DNA of 7,084 bases, from NCBI GenBank assembly GCA_015520985.1, contig WAOY01000206.1, positions 1 through 7,084 of the forward strand, given 5' to 3'. Positions 1 through 6,018 of this stretch are shown here, piece after piece (within the stretch, counting starts at the first letter, position 1; every line of letters begins with the position of its first letter). Below the pieces are notes generated by a model, which had not been told where the DNA came from, did not search any database, and was given only the letters and a program-made list of their open reading frames with translations. The translations under genes and the position numbers were made by a program. Origin of the DNA: DHVE2 group archaeon. Its GTDB lineage: Archaea; Thermoplasmatota; Thermoplasmata; Thermoplasmatales; Aciduliprofundaceae.

Positions 1-1062
1 AAGTACATCCATCTCGGCGCCACGAGCAACGATATTATTGATACAGCCACCGCCCTGCAGCTCAGGGATTTCATGGACATCCTCGAGGAAGACCTGCGGG
101 GAATAGAGGACGCCCTCGCCGACTTGGCGGAGAGGCATCGCGACACAGTGATGCTCGGCAGGACGCACGGGCAGGCGGCCGTGCCGATAACCTTCGGGCT
201 GAAGATGGCCGTCTTCCTCGGAGAATTCCTCAGGCACCACGAGAGGATCCGCGAGGCGAAGAAAAGGGTGCTGGTGGGAAAGATGATGGGGGCCGTGGGC
301 ACAGGCGCAGCCCTTGGAAAGGATGCGCTGAGGATTCATGCTAGGGTTATGGAGATATTGGGATTGAATGCTGAGGAATCGCCCACCCAGGTGGTGGCCA
401 GGGACAGGTACGTGGAGTTCATCTCAATCCTCGCGGGCATAGCCACCAGTCTGGAGAAACTGGGCACGGAGATAAGGAACCTGCAGAGGAGCGAGATAGG
501 CGAGGTGCAGGAGGGCTTCGACGAGAGGAAGCAGGTAGGCTCCAGCACCATGGCGCAGAAGAGGAACCCGATTCTGAGCGAGAACGTCTGCGGCCTCGCC
601 AGGATTGTGCGTGGGTTCATCGTGCCCATGCATGAGAGCGCTGTGCTCTGGCATGAGAGGGACCTGACGAATTCCTCCGCGGAGAGGTTCATAATCCCCC
701 ACGTTTGTGTGCTCGTGGACGACATGCTCGTTAAGATGACCAGGGTCCTGAGGGAACTGGTGGTGAACGAATCCCGGATGAGGGAAAATCTCATGGAGCA
801 CGAGGAGGTTATGGCGGAGCGCGTGATAATGTTCCTCGTGGAGCACGGGTGGAGCAGGCAGGACGCTCACGAAAAGGTGCGTCAGATCGCCATGAGGCCG
901 GGCAGGTTCCGGGACAATCTGCTCGGAGACGATGACATCGGGGGGTTGGTGCGGGGGCACGTGGATGAGATCCTTGACCCGATGAACTACCTGGGCGCCA
1001 AGGACGAGATAATCGATGCCATACTGGAGAGAAAGAAAAGGTTAAATAGCCAGGAGAGTTGA
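1..1062 (+). CDS. purB: Adenylosuccinate lyase, 5'-truncated by window edge
   Basis: This enzyme acts twice in purine synthesis. It releases fumarate from SAICAR to give AICAR, and from adenylosuccinate to give AMP, in the cytoplasm. The frame is open from base 1, so the start lies outside the window; 353 residues are visible and, against a usual length near 450, roughly 90-100 N-terminal residues are missing. Conserved superfamily blocks appear in order: HLGATSND (visible residues 4-11), GRTHGQ (53-58, with a catalytic-type His at 56), and the flexible-loop signature GSSTMAQKRNP (180-190) with the active-site Ser. A C-terminal ADSL-type helical domain follows at about 275-350, ending near YLGAKDEI. 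The Ala-Gln in the loop, where many relatives have Pro-His, is a mild variant. It is followed at 10 bases by galT. The fumarase/aspartase superfamily is certain; purB rather than argininosuccinate lyase rests on the HLGATSND and C-terminal patterns. Confidence 0.95.
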   Translation, partial: KYIHLGATSNDIIDTATALQLRDFMDILEEDLRGIEDALADLAERHRDTVMLGRTHGQAAVPITFGLKMAVFLGEFLRHHERIREAKKRVLVGKMMGAVGTGAALGKDALRIHARVMEILGLNAEESPTQVVARDRYVEFISILAGIATSLEKLGTEIRNLQRSEIGEVQEGFDERKQVGSSTMAQKRNPILSENVCGLARIVRGFIVPMHESAVLWHERDLTNSSAERFIIPHVCVLVDDMLVKMTRVLRELVVNESRMRENLMEHEEVMAERVIMFLVEHGWSRQDAHEKVRQIAMRPGRFRDNLLGDDDIGGLVRGHVDEILDPMNYLGAKDEIIDAILERKKRLNSQES

Positions 1063-1066
1063 GGGG
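1061..1066 (+). promoter_or_regulatory. Shine-Dalgarno site of galT overlapping the purB stop
   Basis: GAGGGG begins inside the purB TGA stop (1060-1062) and lies 6 bases before the galT ATG. The overlap supports the ATG at 1073 as the start and suggests translational coupling within one transcript. No TATA-like sequence is evident between the two genes. Confidence 0.7.
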
Positions 1067-1072
1067 TTTTCC

Positions 1073-2080
1073 ATGCCTGAGATTCGAAGGGATTACGTCA
1101 TAGATTCCGGGTGGGTTGTGATTTCCCCCGAGAGGAATATGAGGCCCTCAGATTTCAAGGTGGCAAAGGTGGAGAGTGGAGGCAAGGATAAATGCCCGTT
1201 CTGCCCCGGGCACGAAGCTATGACGCCCCCGGAGGTCCTGGCGTACAGGAAGGACGGGGAGAAAGATGGGGAGGGGTGGTGGATTCGCGTTATTCCCAAC
1301 AAGTATCCGGCGCTGCGAATTGAAGGCGACGTCGGCTATGAAGAGAAAGGTATCCTCAGGAAGATGAATGGTGTGGGGGCCCACGAGGTGATCATAGAGA
1401 CCCCGGATCATGATGTCCGGCCATACGAACTCAGCGACTGGCAGATGCACGAGGTCATAAGGGCCTACATTGACAGGTACATTGACCTAACTAGGGATCG
1501 GAGGTTCAAGTACATTCTGATTTTCAAGAACTACGGAAAGGATGCCGGGGCATCGCTATCGCATCCCCATTCCCAGCTCATTGCCACGCCCATAATCCCG
1601 CAGAACATAGCGGAGGAGCTGGAAGGCGCAAAGAAGTACTACATACACAGCGGGGGTAAATGCATCTACGACGAGATAATACGCAGGGAGAAGGAGATTG
1701 GCGAGAGGGTCGTGATGGAGAGCGAGAATTTCATAGTGATTTGTCCATATGCGTCGCGATTTCCCTTTGAGATGTGGCTTATGCCGAAGTTCCATGAGGC
1801 GCGGTTTGAGAAGATCGGCCTTAACGACGAACTCGTGTGGGAACTGGGGCGTGTTCTGAAGGAAACTCTTCGCAAACTCTTCGCGACCATCCCCGATGTG
1901 CCCTTCAACTATTACATCCATACCTCCCCTATCAACACGAAGAACGAGTACCGCTATTACCACTGGCACCTGGAGATCATACCCCGCCTCGCTAAGCCCG
2001 CGGGATTTGAATGGGGAACGGGATTTCACATAAACCCAATGCCCCCAGAGCGGGCGGCGGAGATGCTCAGGGGAAATTAA
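1073..2080 (+). CDS. galT: Galactose-1-phosphate uridylyltransferase
   Basis: GalT belongs to the HIT superfamily and swaps UMP between UDP-glucose and galactose-1-phosphate in the Leloir pathway through a uridylyl-histidine intermediate. At 335 residues it is close to the usual length. The residues known from the E. coli enzyme can all be placed: a zinc site of Cys41, Cys44 (CPFC), His113 (TPDH) and His164; the HPHSQ active site at 164-168 with nucleophile His166; and a second metal site of Glu182, His283, and His297/His299 (HWH). The C-terminal block GFEWGTGFHINP is typical of prokaryotic thermophile-type GalTs. The ATG at 1073 is fixed by an SD overlapping the purB stop. No galK or galE lies in the window, so in this organism it may serve sugar-nucleotide supply for glycans more than galactose use; that is inference. 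A related NDP-sugar transferase specificity cannot be excluded. Confidence 0.93.
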   Translation: MPEIRRDYVIDSGWVVISPERNMRPSDFKVAKVESGGKDKCPFCPGHEAMTPPEVLAYRKDGEKDGEGWWIRVIPNKYPALRIEGDVGYEEKGILRKMNGVGAHEVIIETPDHDVRPYELSDWQMHEVIRAYIDRYIDLTRDRRFKYILIFKNYGKDAGASLSHPHSQLIATPIIPQNIAEELEGAKKYYIHSGGKCIYDEIIRREKEIGERVVMESENFIVICPYASRFPFEMWLMPKFHEARFEKIGLNDELVWELGRVLKETLRKLFATIPDVPFNYYIHTSPINTKNEYRYYHWHLEIIPRLAKPAGFEWGTGFHINPMPPERAAEMLRGN

Positions 2081-2096
2081 AGAAATAAAGAATATG
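2074..2096 (-). terminator. T-rich terminator for the minus-strand gene
   Basis: Read on the minus strand just past the stop of the 2101-3777 gene, the sequence is TTCTTTATTTCTTTAATTT, the T-tract style of intrinsic terminator used by archaeal RNA polymerase. It runs into the last codons of galT. The plus strand here is A-rich, so it gives no matching stop signal for galT. Confidence 0.5.
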
Positions 2097-2100
2097 CCGT

Positions 2101-3777
2101 TTACTCCCGCCTGCGGCGGAGCACTACGGGCACGGCCATGACAAAGATCACCGCCACTATCGCCGTGGGTGACAGCTCGGGCAAGATTTCATCTCCTCCG
2201 TTTCTAGAATTACCGCTTTCCGATGGACCATACGCCTCATCGCTTGCCCCGCTCCAGTCCGTCATCTTGATGTGGTAGCTGGTTATGGTGTAGTTCTCGA
2301 AGTAGCCCACCTCGAGCGCTCCGATATCGCCGTTCTTGTTTATTCCAGCGGCGGCCTTGACGATGTCTGTCTTCTTTCCGTCCAGGCGCACGCTCACGAC
2401 CTTGCCCATGTAGCCCGTTATCAGTATCGTGTGCGTTCCGTGATGAGCCGTGGTGAAGGTAATCTCGGCGTAATCGTACGGTGACCCTGGCTGCTTGGGC
2501 ACAGGGGTCACGTTTGTCCAGTTGCCCGTACTCACCTCTTCCAGTTCAGGGGCAATGTTGCCCGCGAGCATGGTGCCCTTCACATCCACGTAGAAGAACA
2601 CACCGCCGGTATTGTAACTGGCGTGGCGCACTATGTTGATGTTCGGATTATCCACGTCGTTGGTCGGGGAGTCCATGTTGAAGTGATCAACGAGGGTATT
2701 CCAGTCCGCAAAGCAGCCATCGATGGTTATGCCATCGGGGACACCCACATACTCCGTGTATGCATCTCCCCATATGGTGTAGGGTACATTGGTGTTCACT
2801 TTGCTGATCTCAACCTTAACGGATCCACTTGGCACGTTGGCGGTATCGATTTCGAGGTACTGGGACCTCGGAAGGGTTATGGTTCCGGGGCTGAACTGGT
2901 TATTCGCCAGACCCGGGATCTGGACACCCATGGGCACCGAGATTTCGATGCTATCAATATTCACGGAACCGTACATGGGCCAGTAGTCAATTCTCAGAGT
3001 GCTGTTCCTCAGAGGCTTCTCAACGATAAGCACCGCGGGCCTCTCGATACCTACCACAGGCGTGATGTCCTGCACATAGCCGTGCTGCGCAACCACGAAT
3101 ATGCGGGCATCGGCGTTTATTTTGTGATTCGTGCTCCCTGTTATGGCATTACCGTTGCGCACTATGGAGACTGTTCCGAGAACGGTCCAGTTCCATACAT
3201 CCCTGTGAAGCGCGTTGAACTGCATGAAGGAGGCTGTTATCTTTCCGTGCTCACCGCTTATCTTAACAGCGTAATCTGCCCCCAGGTATCCCGCGTTGTA
3301 TCCTGTGAGGGGGTTGGTATCGTTATCGATGAAGATATATGCAAGGTTCTTGTAGACCTCCGCCTGGGAGAAATCGCCCTTGAAACTCAGGTAAAATTCA
3401 AGAACGCCCCTGTTCAGGTGAAATGCGAACTTGCCTATATCCACGCTCGGATCGCTTATCTCCGAGAGGTCGTAATCGTTGTACTTCTTAATGAGGTTCC
3501 AGTCTGTGGTTTTAAACGCGTTTGTGGACACGGCGAAGGCTCCGAAGATCAGGAGAAGAACTATGCCTATTACGGTCCAGGCACCGAGCCTGCCCTTGGG
3601 AGAACTCATGATGCCCTTCTTAGAGGGTTTCTGCTGCTTGCCGTTATTGCCATTTCCGTTCACAAGGCTGTTGCCATTTATGAGGCCATCCTTACTGCCC
3701 TTACCATCAGCCAGATAACGCGCCCTGGCCCCATTGCTGTGCATCTTCACACCATTCACAAATCCCTTATCCTGCAT
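2101..3777 (-). CDS. Membrane-anchored surface protein with beta-sandwich (CBM9/DOMON-like) modules
   Basis: The specific function is not recognised. An in-frame ATG at 3783 would give 560 residues, but GGGAGGT (3784-3790) sits 1 base before that ATG and 7 bases before the ATG at 3777, so the shorter 558-residue start is preferred. Numbering below counts from 3783. Residues 1-66 form a basic, Asn/Gly-rich, disordered-looking tail. A hydrophobic helix spans about 68-90. An extracellular part follows: module A about 100-250 (IFIDNDTNPLTGY at 150-162, then GADYAVKISG), a beta-rich stretch about 252-345, and module C about 350-515 opening with IDGCFADW (354-361), the strand motif typical of CBM9-like/DOMON-like sandwiches. 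A Ser/Gly linker precedes PELS (535-538), a helix to 555, and RRRR. Six N-glycosylation sequons are present. By the positive-inside rule both ends are cytoplasmic. It diverges from the propeller gene at 3929. The fold family is moderately sure; sugar binding is inference. Confidence 0.85.
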   Translation of the reverse strand: MQDKGFVNGVKMHSNGARARYLADGKGSKDGLINGNSLVNGNGNNGKQQKPSKKGIMSSPKGRLGAWTVIGIVLLLIFGAFAVSTNAFKTTDWNLIKKYNDYDLSEISDPSVDIGKFAFHLNRGVLEFYLSFKGDFSQAEVYKNLAYIFIDNDTNPLTGYNAGYLGADYAVKISGEHGKITASFMQFNALHRDVWNWTVLGTVSIVRNGNAITGSTNHKINADARIFVVAQHGYVQDITPVVGIERPAVLIVEKPLRNSTLRIDYWPMYGSVNIDSIEISVPMGVQIPGLANNQFSPGTITLPRSQYLEIDTANVPSGSVKVEISKVNTNVPYTIWGDAYTEYVGVPDGITIDGCFADWNTLVDHFNMDSPTNDVDNPNINIVRHASYNTGGVFFYVDVKGTMLAGNIAPELEEVSTGNWTNVTPVPKQPGSPYDYAEITFTTAHHGTHTILITGYMGKVVSVRLDGKKTDIVKAAAGINKNGDIGALEVGYFENYTITSYHIKMTDWSGASDEAYGPSESGNSRNGGDEILPELSPTAIVAVIFVMAVPVVLRRRRE

Positions 3778-3783
3778 ATCCAT

Positions 3784-3790
3784 ACCTCCC
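3784..3790 (-). promoter_or_regulatory. Strong Shine-Dalgarno deciding the start at 3777
   Basis: On the minus strand this reads GGGAGGT, a near-full match to the archaeal anti-SD. It leaves 7 bases between GGAGG and the ATG at 3775-3777, but only 1 base to the upstream in-frame ATG at 3781-3783. Normal spacing favours the downstream ATG. Confidence 0.75.
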
Positions 3791-3825
3791 TTGGAGTGAG
3801 ATTGGTATTGTAAATGCGCACTCCC

Positions 3826-3834
3826 AATATAAAT
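3826..3834 (-). promoter_or_regulatory. TATA box for the minus-strand surface-protein gene
   Basis: The plus-strand AATATAAAT reads ATTTATATT on the minus strand, a good archaeal TATA element. A start site about 25 bases on would fall near 3803, giving a leader of about 26 bases that contains the GGGAGGT site. The element is nearly symmetrical, so weak plus-strand initiation from it is possible too. Confidence 0.55.
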
Positions 3835-3884
3835 TTTACCATCGCTGAGCGCCGATCTACGGGCCGTGAGGAGAAATAACTGAC

Positions 3885-3906
3885 AAAGTTTTTATACAAA
3901 AACTTT
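3885..3906. promoter_or_regulatory. Perfect 9-base inverted repeat over the propeller promoter (candidate operator)
   Basis: The left arm AAAGTTTTT (3885-3893) and right arm AAAAACTTT (3898-3906) are exact reverse complements around the spacer ATAC. The plus-strand TATA element TTTATA (3891-3896) lies across the centre, so a dimeric regulator bound here would compete with TBP. An RNA hairpin is less likely to matter, because transcription should start downstream of the repeat. Confidence 0.5.
3889..3897 (+). promoter_or_regulatory. TATA box for the beta-propeller gene
   Basis: TTTTTATAC lies 31 bases before the ATG at 3929 (last base 3897). With usual archaeal spacing the transcript would begin near 3919-3921, so the leader would be only about 8-10 bases, almost entirely the SD. 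Confidence 0.5.
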
Positions 3907-3919
3907 TTTAGTATCTCCG

Positions 3920-3926
3920 GGTGATC
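3920..3926 (+). promoter_or_regulatory. Shine-Dalgarno GGTGATC of the beta-propeller gene
   Basis: GGTGATC is fully complementary to GATCACC in the archaeal 16S 3' end and sits 2 bases before the ATG at 3929. That is the expected offset for this downstream part of the anti-SD. It supports the annotated start and the archaeal origin. Confidence 0.7.
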
Positions 3927-3928
3927 AA

Positions 3929-5947
3929 ATGATTGAGAGAAGGGCGAAGTTGTCAGTTTTAACGGCCATGGCTTTTGCCCTTGCGGTGATCCTGGTCGTT
4001 TCATCGGGTGCAATCGGGGCAAGGGCGAATGCCAGTTTCTCGCCGGTAAATGTGTGGTCAAATGACCTGGGAGTGTACGGTGATATCAAGACGGTGATAC
4101 CATCCATGGATGCAGACGGAGACGACTTGGCTGAGATGGTGGCTGAGGTAACTAATTACTCGTCCGGCACGTATACGGTTGTGATCCTGAATGGAAGCAG
4201 CGGTGGGATCATGCACAGCAGAACGTTCACAGACGTGGGATACGCTGAAAACGGAGATCAGGTTGCTATAAATCCGACACTATATGGCCTGATCATAGAG
4301 GACAGCAGCGGAACACCTGTGAAGGAATGGAAGTACATGGTGTTTGCCAACCACTCCAACGTGAAGCACGTGTCCATATACCACCTGGACTATCCAACGC
4401 TAGCCACCAAGGAGTACAGGGGAATCGATGTCCCGCAGAACATAAATATGGGGGGATTCAACATACCCGTTAGCACGTACAACATAAGGATCCACATATT
4501 CTCCGCCGGAAACGACGCGTACCTGTTATTCGAGGGTTATTATGAAGGACAGCTATTCGGCCAGATAGTGGGAGAACTGCAGGTAATGGTGATGAACGAG
4601 ACACTCCAGACCATCTGGGAGCACGTGGAGAAGGGTGTGGTGTATAATTCCCTGGTGCCCTTCGCGGCCACCCCGGTTCAGTTCAACGGCGATGGTTTCA
4701 ACGGGGATTACGACAGCGTCCTGCTAATAAACCTGACCGCAAGCCCGGGAAACACCACCCTTATTGCCATAGACTCTGTTAGCGGGTCGGAACTGTGGAA
4801 CCTCACGGTGCCTGGGGCATACTTCGTTATGAGCCCTATATATCCGATGATAACGGAGATGGACTACAACAAGGATTCCCGCGCAGACATGGCACTTATA
4901 ACCTTCGATACCAACAAGAATGAAACCCACGTAAACTTCATCGACTCCTCCGGAACCCTGCTGGGTTATTACACTACTGACATACACAACGTGACCATCC
5001 CTGCCATAGTGACCGACGTGAAGAACGGCAACTTCCACCTCATGGTGCAGACTGTGGACTTCAACGGCGATGGAAACGGTGAATTCGTACTTGTTGACAA
5101 CAACACGAGGATGGTATGCTGGGACATAGCCGCAAATACCACCCTGTGGATTAAGTACCTGCAGAATCAGAGCTACCAGTACATACCGTACCTTTCCACC
5201 AGCGACATAAACGGAGACGGTACCTGGGACCTCTATTTCATGGGGAGCCTGGACAACAACACAGGCAACAACCACGGCAAGGATGTGAACATGACCGCCG
5301 TATCCGGGAAGGATGGCTCGATCATTTACTCCAGCATGTACTATGGACTCGTATCGGGATACTCAGGCACAGTCTTCCTCAAGGAGATAAGTGACATCGA
5401 CGGTGACGGGATACAGGACTCCGCCATAGCGGCAGGGTTCTTCAACGACGGCACAGGGGTATACGTGAACGTGTCGGCGATATCCATGAAGGATCCGAGT
5501 ACCCTCTGGACGGTCAAGGTGGGCACAGACCTGAACAACGAGGATTATCAGAACTGGAGCGTGCAGATGGCCCCATGCGAGGACATCAACGGGGATGGCG
5601 TGAACGACATGGTCGTGAAGATGTACTACCACCCGAGCGCCGATCAGGAAACAACGTACATAAGGATACTCTCCGGGTCCGACGGCTCGCTCCTCTGGAC
5701 AGGGAAGGTCAGTGACGACACAACTGACACCGAGATAACTGTATTTTCCACGTTCCTGCCCTATACCTCGTGGAACCAGTTTGACTACAACGGAGACGGC
5801 CAGATCAACGAGATCCTCCTCTACACCTCCACCGGCGTGTACGTGTACGCGGTGAGCCAGCCCATACCTGAGATCAGCGCCGTGATACCCGTTGTCTTCT
5901 TTGCGGCCACGCTGATCGCTATGCGGAAGAAGATTCGCCATCTCTGA
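3929..5947 (+). CDS. Secreted, membrane-anchored FG-GAP/PQQ-like beta-propeller with calcium loops
   Basis: The exact role is not known. The 672-residue protein starts with a signal peptide: basic MIERRAK, a hydrophobic core to about 30, and a plausible cleavage after ANA (33-35). Eight Dx[D/N]xDG-type calcium loops, typical of FG-GAP/VCBS propeller blades, begin near residues 61, 252, 312, 377, 426, 489, 552 and 619. From 252 onward they recur every 49-67 residues. Between them lie PQQ-like strand endings such as SELW (287-290), STLW (524-527) and SLLW (587-590). Sixteen N-X-S/T sequons suggest heavy glycosylation. The C-terminus has PIPEIS (645-650), a helix of about 15 residues and the basic tail RKKIRHL, so the propeller faces outward on a membrane anchor. 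The start is fixed by GGTGATC. It diverges from the sandwich protein at 2101-3777, which has the same style of C-terminal anchor. Adhesion or scaffolding is inferred; enzymatic motifs were not seen. Confidence 0.88.
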   Translation: MIERRAKLSVLTAMAFALAVILVVSSGAIGARANASFSPVNVWSNDLGVYGDIKTVIPSMDADGDDLAEMVAEVTNYSSGTYTVVILNGSSGGIMHSRTFTDVGYAENGDQVAINPTLYGLIIEDSSGTPVKEWKYMVFANHSNVKHVSIYHLDYPTLATKEYRGIDVPQNINMGGFNIPVSTYNIRIHIFSAGNDAYLLFEGYYEGQLFGQIVGELQVMVMNETLQTIWEHVEKGVVYNSLVPFAATPVQFNGDGFNGDYDSVLLINLTASPGNTTLIAIDSVSGSELWNLTVPGAYFVMSPIYPMITEMDYNKDSRADMALITFDTNKNETHVNFIDSSGTLLGYYTTDIHNVTIPAIVTDVKNGNFHLMVQTVDFNGDGNGEFVLVDNNTRMVCWDIAANTTLWIKYLQNQSYQYIPYLSTSDINGDGTWDLYFMGSLDNNTGNNHGKDVNMTAVSGKDGSIIYSSMYYGLVSGYSGTVFLKEISDIDGDGIQDSAIAAGFFNDGTGVYVNVSAISMKDPSTLWTVKVGTDLNNEDYQNWSVQMAPCEDINGDGVNDMVVKMYYHPSADQETTYIRILSGSDGSLLWTGKVSDDTTDTEITVFSTFLPYTSWNQFDYNGDGQINEILLYTSTGVYVYAVSQPIPEISAVIPVVFFAATLIAMRKKIRHL

Positions 5948-5962
5948 TTCTTTTTATTTATT
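5948..5962 (+). terminator. T-rich terminator after the propeller gene
   Basis: TTCTTTTTATTTATT directly follows the TGA at 5945-5947 and resembles an archaeal T-tract terminator. The same A/T-rich stretch may also serve as the TATA element of the next gene. Confidence 0.45.
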
Positions 5963-5964
5963 AT
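5953..5964 (+). promoter_or_regulatory. Possible TATA element for the four-helix membrane protein
   Basis: TTTATTTATTAT is A/T-rich and would place a start site near 5983, about 35 bases before the GTG at 6019. It overlaps the T-tract assigned to termination of the upstream gene, so the call is tentative. Confidence 0.3.
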
Positions 5965-6018
5965 CAGCACGAATATTCTGAACGCAGGTTTTTTACCTTG
6001 CCCTCGGGATATCCACAT

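Noticed and set aside
424..960. A 178-codon minus-strand frame inside purB
   Set aside because: It overlaps the conserved catalytic loop and C-terminal domain of adenylosuccinate lyase, and its product is His/Pro-rich with no recognisable domain.
2623..3813. A 396-codon open frame on the plus strand opposite the surface-protein gene
   Set aside because: It is antisense to a gene with signal/anchor helices, recognisable domains, SD and TATA box. Its own translation is rich in His and Val without domain signatures and has no ribosome site, as expected of a shadow frame in moderately G+C-rich DNA.
3800..3828. ATTGG...CCAAT inverted repeat between the divergent promoters
   Set aside because: Five-base arms with a long spacer are too weak to separate from chance, unlike the perfect 9-base repeat at 3885-3906.
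4724..5275. A 183-codon minus-strand frame inside the propeller gene
   Set aside because: Antisense to conserved calcium-loop repeats; its length reflects the lack of stop-forming codons opposite those repeats, and no SD or family motif is present. The similar frame at 5363-5941 was rejected for the same reason.
5944..5967. CTGAT/ATCAG hairpin after the propeller gene
   Set aside because: Only 5 bases per arm with a 14-base loop; the T-tract alone is the more credible termination signal in archaea.
5971..5978. GAATATTC palindrome (and GGATATCC at 6007-6014)
   Set aside because: Eight-base palindromes are expected by chance in a window this size and neither aligns with a promoter element.
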